From contig JAJRTK010000382.1 in assembly GCA_024278345.1 (NCBI GenBank), forward strand, positions 1-9,361: DNA of 9,361 nucleotides, given 5' to 3'. Under the pieces are notes generated by a model. It ran no database searches. It worked only from the letters and a program-made list of their open reading frames with translations, and had not been told where the DNA came from. The position numbers and the translations under genes are program-made. The DNA is from a bacterium. Its GTDB lineage: Bacteria > CSSED10-310 > JAJRTK01. Below, piece after piece: positions 5,915 to 9,361 of the stretch (position 1 is the stretch's first letter; every line of letters begins with the position of its first letter).

Positions 5915-6840
5915 GCAAGCTGCCCCGCGGCGTCACAGCCTGGGCGCGCCATGAAATGCCCGGCGCCGATGGAGGCCGGTCCGAGGAGGGGATTGATCTC
6001 CGCTGGATCTGGGTCCGGCTCTCGGATCGGGGCCGTCATTTAGGGGTTCAAGGGCACGGCATGCTGGCACGGCGTCTGGCGGGGAGTACCCAGTGGTGGG
6101 GATCTTTGCGAACCTTGTTGGCTCCCACGGCCCGGCGGCTGGGGCTTGGCTGCCTGGAGGCTGGTTTTTGGGTTCGGATAAAATCTGAACCCGCTCTGCT
6201 ACGGGGATGGGAGACGGTGAAACCGGCCTTGAAACGTACAGGGCGAGTGCTGGGAAAATCGGCGAAAAGCGCGGCAGGCAAGATGCCGCTCCGAGGGATC
6301 GCGGTCTCCTTCCTTCTCCTTCTTCTTGCATTTTGGCTCTTGGGTTGGGCAAACGAAAAGGCCCCTATGGACGGCCTTCCCTACGGCATTGGTTTCGCTC
6401 TTGGCCTCTTTGCATGGCTCGTTTTCTTTTGGTGGGGCATCGAGTTCCACGGGCATCGGTTCCACATCTGGGAAGATGTGGGAGTCTGCACGCTGCCCGT
6501 AGTCGTGGCAGCGCCCCTCATTTGCACGAGCCTTCTTGTCCTGGTCAATGCCGAGCTGGATAACTCCCCCGCGACCCACTACAAGACCCAGGTTCTGTCA
6601 ATCCTCGACTGGCCCTACCTGGAACGTGGGCAGAGAGCGGATCGGGCCAAGCTTCTTGTCCGTTCGTGGCGTGCCGAAAAACCCGACCTTGCGCTTGACT
6701 TCGACGTTTCGGGCTTCAAAGAGCTCAAGGCGAGCACCCCCGTGACGGTGACGACACGGGATGGCTTCCTGGGAATGGAGTATGTCTACGGCCCGCTGGA
6801 GCCCGCCTCGGCGCCACCGACGCGAAACCAACCGGAGTAG
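5863..6840 (+). CDS. Hypothetical membrane protein, three TM segments, basic N-terminus
   Basis: Unrecognised 325-residue protein from ATG 5863. Residues 1-30 are strongly basic (PKRLPRRR at 9-16) and residues up to about 140 are soluble and arginine/tryptophan-rich. Three membrane segments follow at about 146-163 (leucine-rich), 173-193 and 206-228, joined by very short loops; the turn EFHGHRFH (194-201) after the second contains three histidines. The remaining 97 residues form a soluble domain with beta-like segments and a charged stretch ERGQRADR (250-257), ending in a proline-rich tail. The frame is open much farther upstream, but that DNA lies in the intergenic spacer and the previous gene. 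Codons from 5914 on are strongly G/C in third position, so coding begins before the ATGs at 5956 and 6061, supporting the 5863 start. I cannot assign a function; DUF-type membrane protein is the honest label. Confidence 0.65.
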   Translation: MESTEPSRPKRLPRRRISKLPRGVTAWARHEMPGADGGRSEEGIDLRWIWVRLSDRGRHLGVQGHGMLARRLAGSTQWWGSLRTLLAPTARRLGLGCLEAGFWVRIKSEPALLRGWETVKPALKRTGRVLGKSAKSAAGKMPLRGIAVSFLLLLLAFWLLGWANEKAPMDGLPYGIGFALGLFAWLVFFWWGIEFHGHRFHIWEDVGVCTLPVVVAAPLICTSLLVLVNAELDNSPATHYKTQVLSILDWPYLERGQRADRAKLLVRSWRAEKPDLALDFDVSGFKELKASTPVTVTTRDGFLGMEYVYGPLEPASAPPTRNQPE

Positions 6841-6912
6841 CGGGGGCTCGTGCCCTTGGAAGCGGACCCGCGTTGGTGGCGGAACGCCCGATGAAATTGG
6901 CCGACCGGAGCG

Positions 6913-8727
<1,815 letters not shown>

Positions 8728-8739
8728 TTACCACTTTTG

Positions 8740-8755
8740 TTGATATTTATTGATA
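8740..8755. promoter_or_regulatory. TTGATA direct repeats one helical turn apart upstream of thiC
   Basis: TTGATA occurs at 8740-8745 and again at 8750-8755, exactly 10 bp apart, in an AT-rich island 34-49 bp upstream of thiC (reads TATCAA twice on the coding strand). The phasing suits a regulator bound on one DNA face. The same AT-rich stretch could instead serve as a -10 region for thiC, but no good -35 partner is visible. Confidence 0.3.
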
Positions 8756-8843
8756 CTCAGAGAGATATGGAACAGGAGCCCAAGTTTGGAAACTAAGACA
8801 TTACCAAAGACCACAGCCTTGGCAAGAGAAAGCCCTCTCCAGG

Positions 8844-9003
8844 ATTTCTCATCAGACTTCGGCGCGAGGGGTCCGAGGCCCCACGAGAACTAAGGAGAAC
8901 GACAGCCAGAGGCGCAGTGTCAGCTACGTTGAGGAGGGACGGCCGAGGCCGACGCTGTTCTCATGGGCGGATCGGGCGCCGCAGCATATTTCTGATGAGA
9001 TAT
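8844..9003 (-). ncRNA. Candidate structured RNA or small inverted-repeat element upstream of thiC
   Basis: Inverted repeats nest here. The outer pair TCTCATCAGA (8847-8856) and TCTGATGAGA (8991-9000) is a perfect 10-mer, with two more pairs beyond one mismatch. Inside are GGCGC (8861-8865) with GCGCC (8976-8980), a local hairpin GGGG/CCCC around 8868-8882, and GAGAAC...AGC (8895-8906) with GCTGTTCTC (8955-8963, a 3-nt bulge), enclosing CGGCC/GGCCG near 8940-8951. The co-linear nesting is suggestive of a multi-helix RNA in the thiC leader; a miniature inverted-repeat element is the alternative. Strand is assigned only because thiC lies downstream on the minus strand. Confidence 0.3.
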
Positions 9004-9263
9004 TCGGGTCTATGGGACCGGGTCCAAGCCACGTCATTGCGTTTCGTCCCTGGCAACCGCTAGAATTGATATAAATAGAGCGGGCCGCAAAACCCTTCGG
9101 TGATCCTCCCGTTGGTCAGTCTTCTCCAGAAAGCTACCGGTGACCTATGATTCTTTAACTTTGGTTGTGTTCCTCTCGGGTCGCTCGCGGCCGCTCACGC
9201 CTCTCGATTACGCCCCCCTCGGGACCTATCAGATCCGGTTGACAACATCACCGCTGGGGCAGG

Positions 9264-9318
9264 CCTCCTTCCCGGCTCCGTGCAGCCCGGAGGGCGCTAC
9301 ACCGGCAAGATGCCGGTG
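9264..9318. repeat. Tandem palindromic hairpins (REP-like) near the right edge
   Basis: CACCGGCA (9300-9307) and TGCCGGTG (9311-9318) form a perfect 8-bp stem with an AGA loop. Just upstream, CTCCG (9276-9280) pairs with CGGAG (9288-9292), and CCTCC (9264-9268) can alternatively pair with GGAGG (9289-9293). Paired GC-rich palindromes in a gene-free region resemble dispersed extragenic palindromic elements or the terminator of a gene beyond the window; no T run follows directly. Only one copy is in this window, so repetitiveness cannot be judged. Confidence 0.4.
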
Positions 9319-9361
9319 CCACCGTTTCGGCGAAGAAAATTGTAAAGCAAAAACACGACAA

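Noticed and set aside
4968-5936. Minus-strand open frame (322 codons) across the glycohydrolase end and the spacer
   Set aside because: Proline/arginine/serine-rich without domain similarity; spans several real genes and an intergenic region.
6841-6912. Bidirectional terminator between the membrane-protein gene and thiC
   Set aside because: Small hairpins GGGC/GCCC (6844-6855) and GCGTT/AACGC (6870-6887) exist, but stems are only 4-5 bp and no T run follows on either strand.
8987-9001. Hammerhead ribozyme core (CTGATGAGA on both arms of the inverted repeat)
   Set aside because: The CTGATGA element is present, but the GAAA element after a closed stem II and the cleavage-site stem could not be placed on either strand.
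9051-9076. Sigma-54 promoter (TGGCA...)
   Set aside because: TGGCA is present but no GC doublet of the -12 element lies at the required distance; only an AT-rich TATAAAT box is there.

Overview
The window is GC-rich, tightly packed bacterial DNA. It looks chromosomal: no transposase, integrase, phage gene, CRISPR array, tRNA or rRNA is visible. A periplasmic binding protein with a Sec signal peptide and no lipobox cysteine points to a Gram-negative-type envelope. The thiC product and the MamK-type actin would fit several phyla; a verrucomicrobial (methylacidiphilal) host is my weak guess and the sequence alone does not prove it.

Region 1 (1-321) has no convincing gene. It holds several inverted repeats and leads into a five-gene plus-strand operon (322-5317). 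The operon starts with an actin-like ATPase that resembles magnetosome MamK more than MreB. A complete BtuF-BtuC-BtuD-type importer follows (periplasmic binding protein, permease, ATPase; best guess cobalamin), and the last gene is an ADP-ribosylglycohydrolase-family enzyme. Junctions are a 1-nt overlap (TGATG), a 4-nt overlap (GTGA), a 1-nt gap and another 4-nt overlap (GTGA), so the five genes are almost certainly translated as one unit.

Region 2 (5318-6840): after a 273-nt spacer with small hairpins come two overlapping plus-strand genes. One is a 107-residue protein with two CxxC pairs, probably zinc-binding. The other is a 325-residue membrane protein with three transmembrane segments and a basic N-terminus; its ribosome-binding site lies inside the upstream gene.

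Region 3 (6841-9361): a full-length minus-strand thiC (HMP-phosphate synthase, thiamine biosynthesis) converges on region 2. Upstream of thiC are 655 nt without a gene. They contain TTGATA direct repeats one helical turn apart, a nested set of inverted repeats (8844-9003) that could fold as a leader RNA, and a strong palindromic hairpin near the right edge. I see no canonical TPP riboswitch before thiC and no canonical cobalamin riboswitch before the btu-like operon.

The strongest candidate for an undescribed system is the fusion, at operon level, of a MamK-type filament-forming ATPase with a vitamin B12-type importer and an ADP-ribosylglycohydrolase, with no other magnetosome gene in the window.
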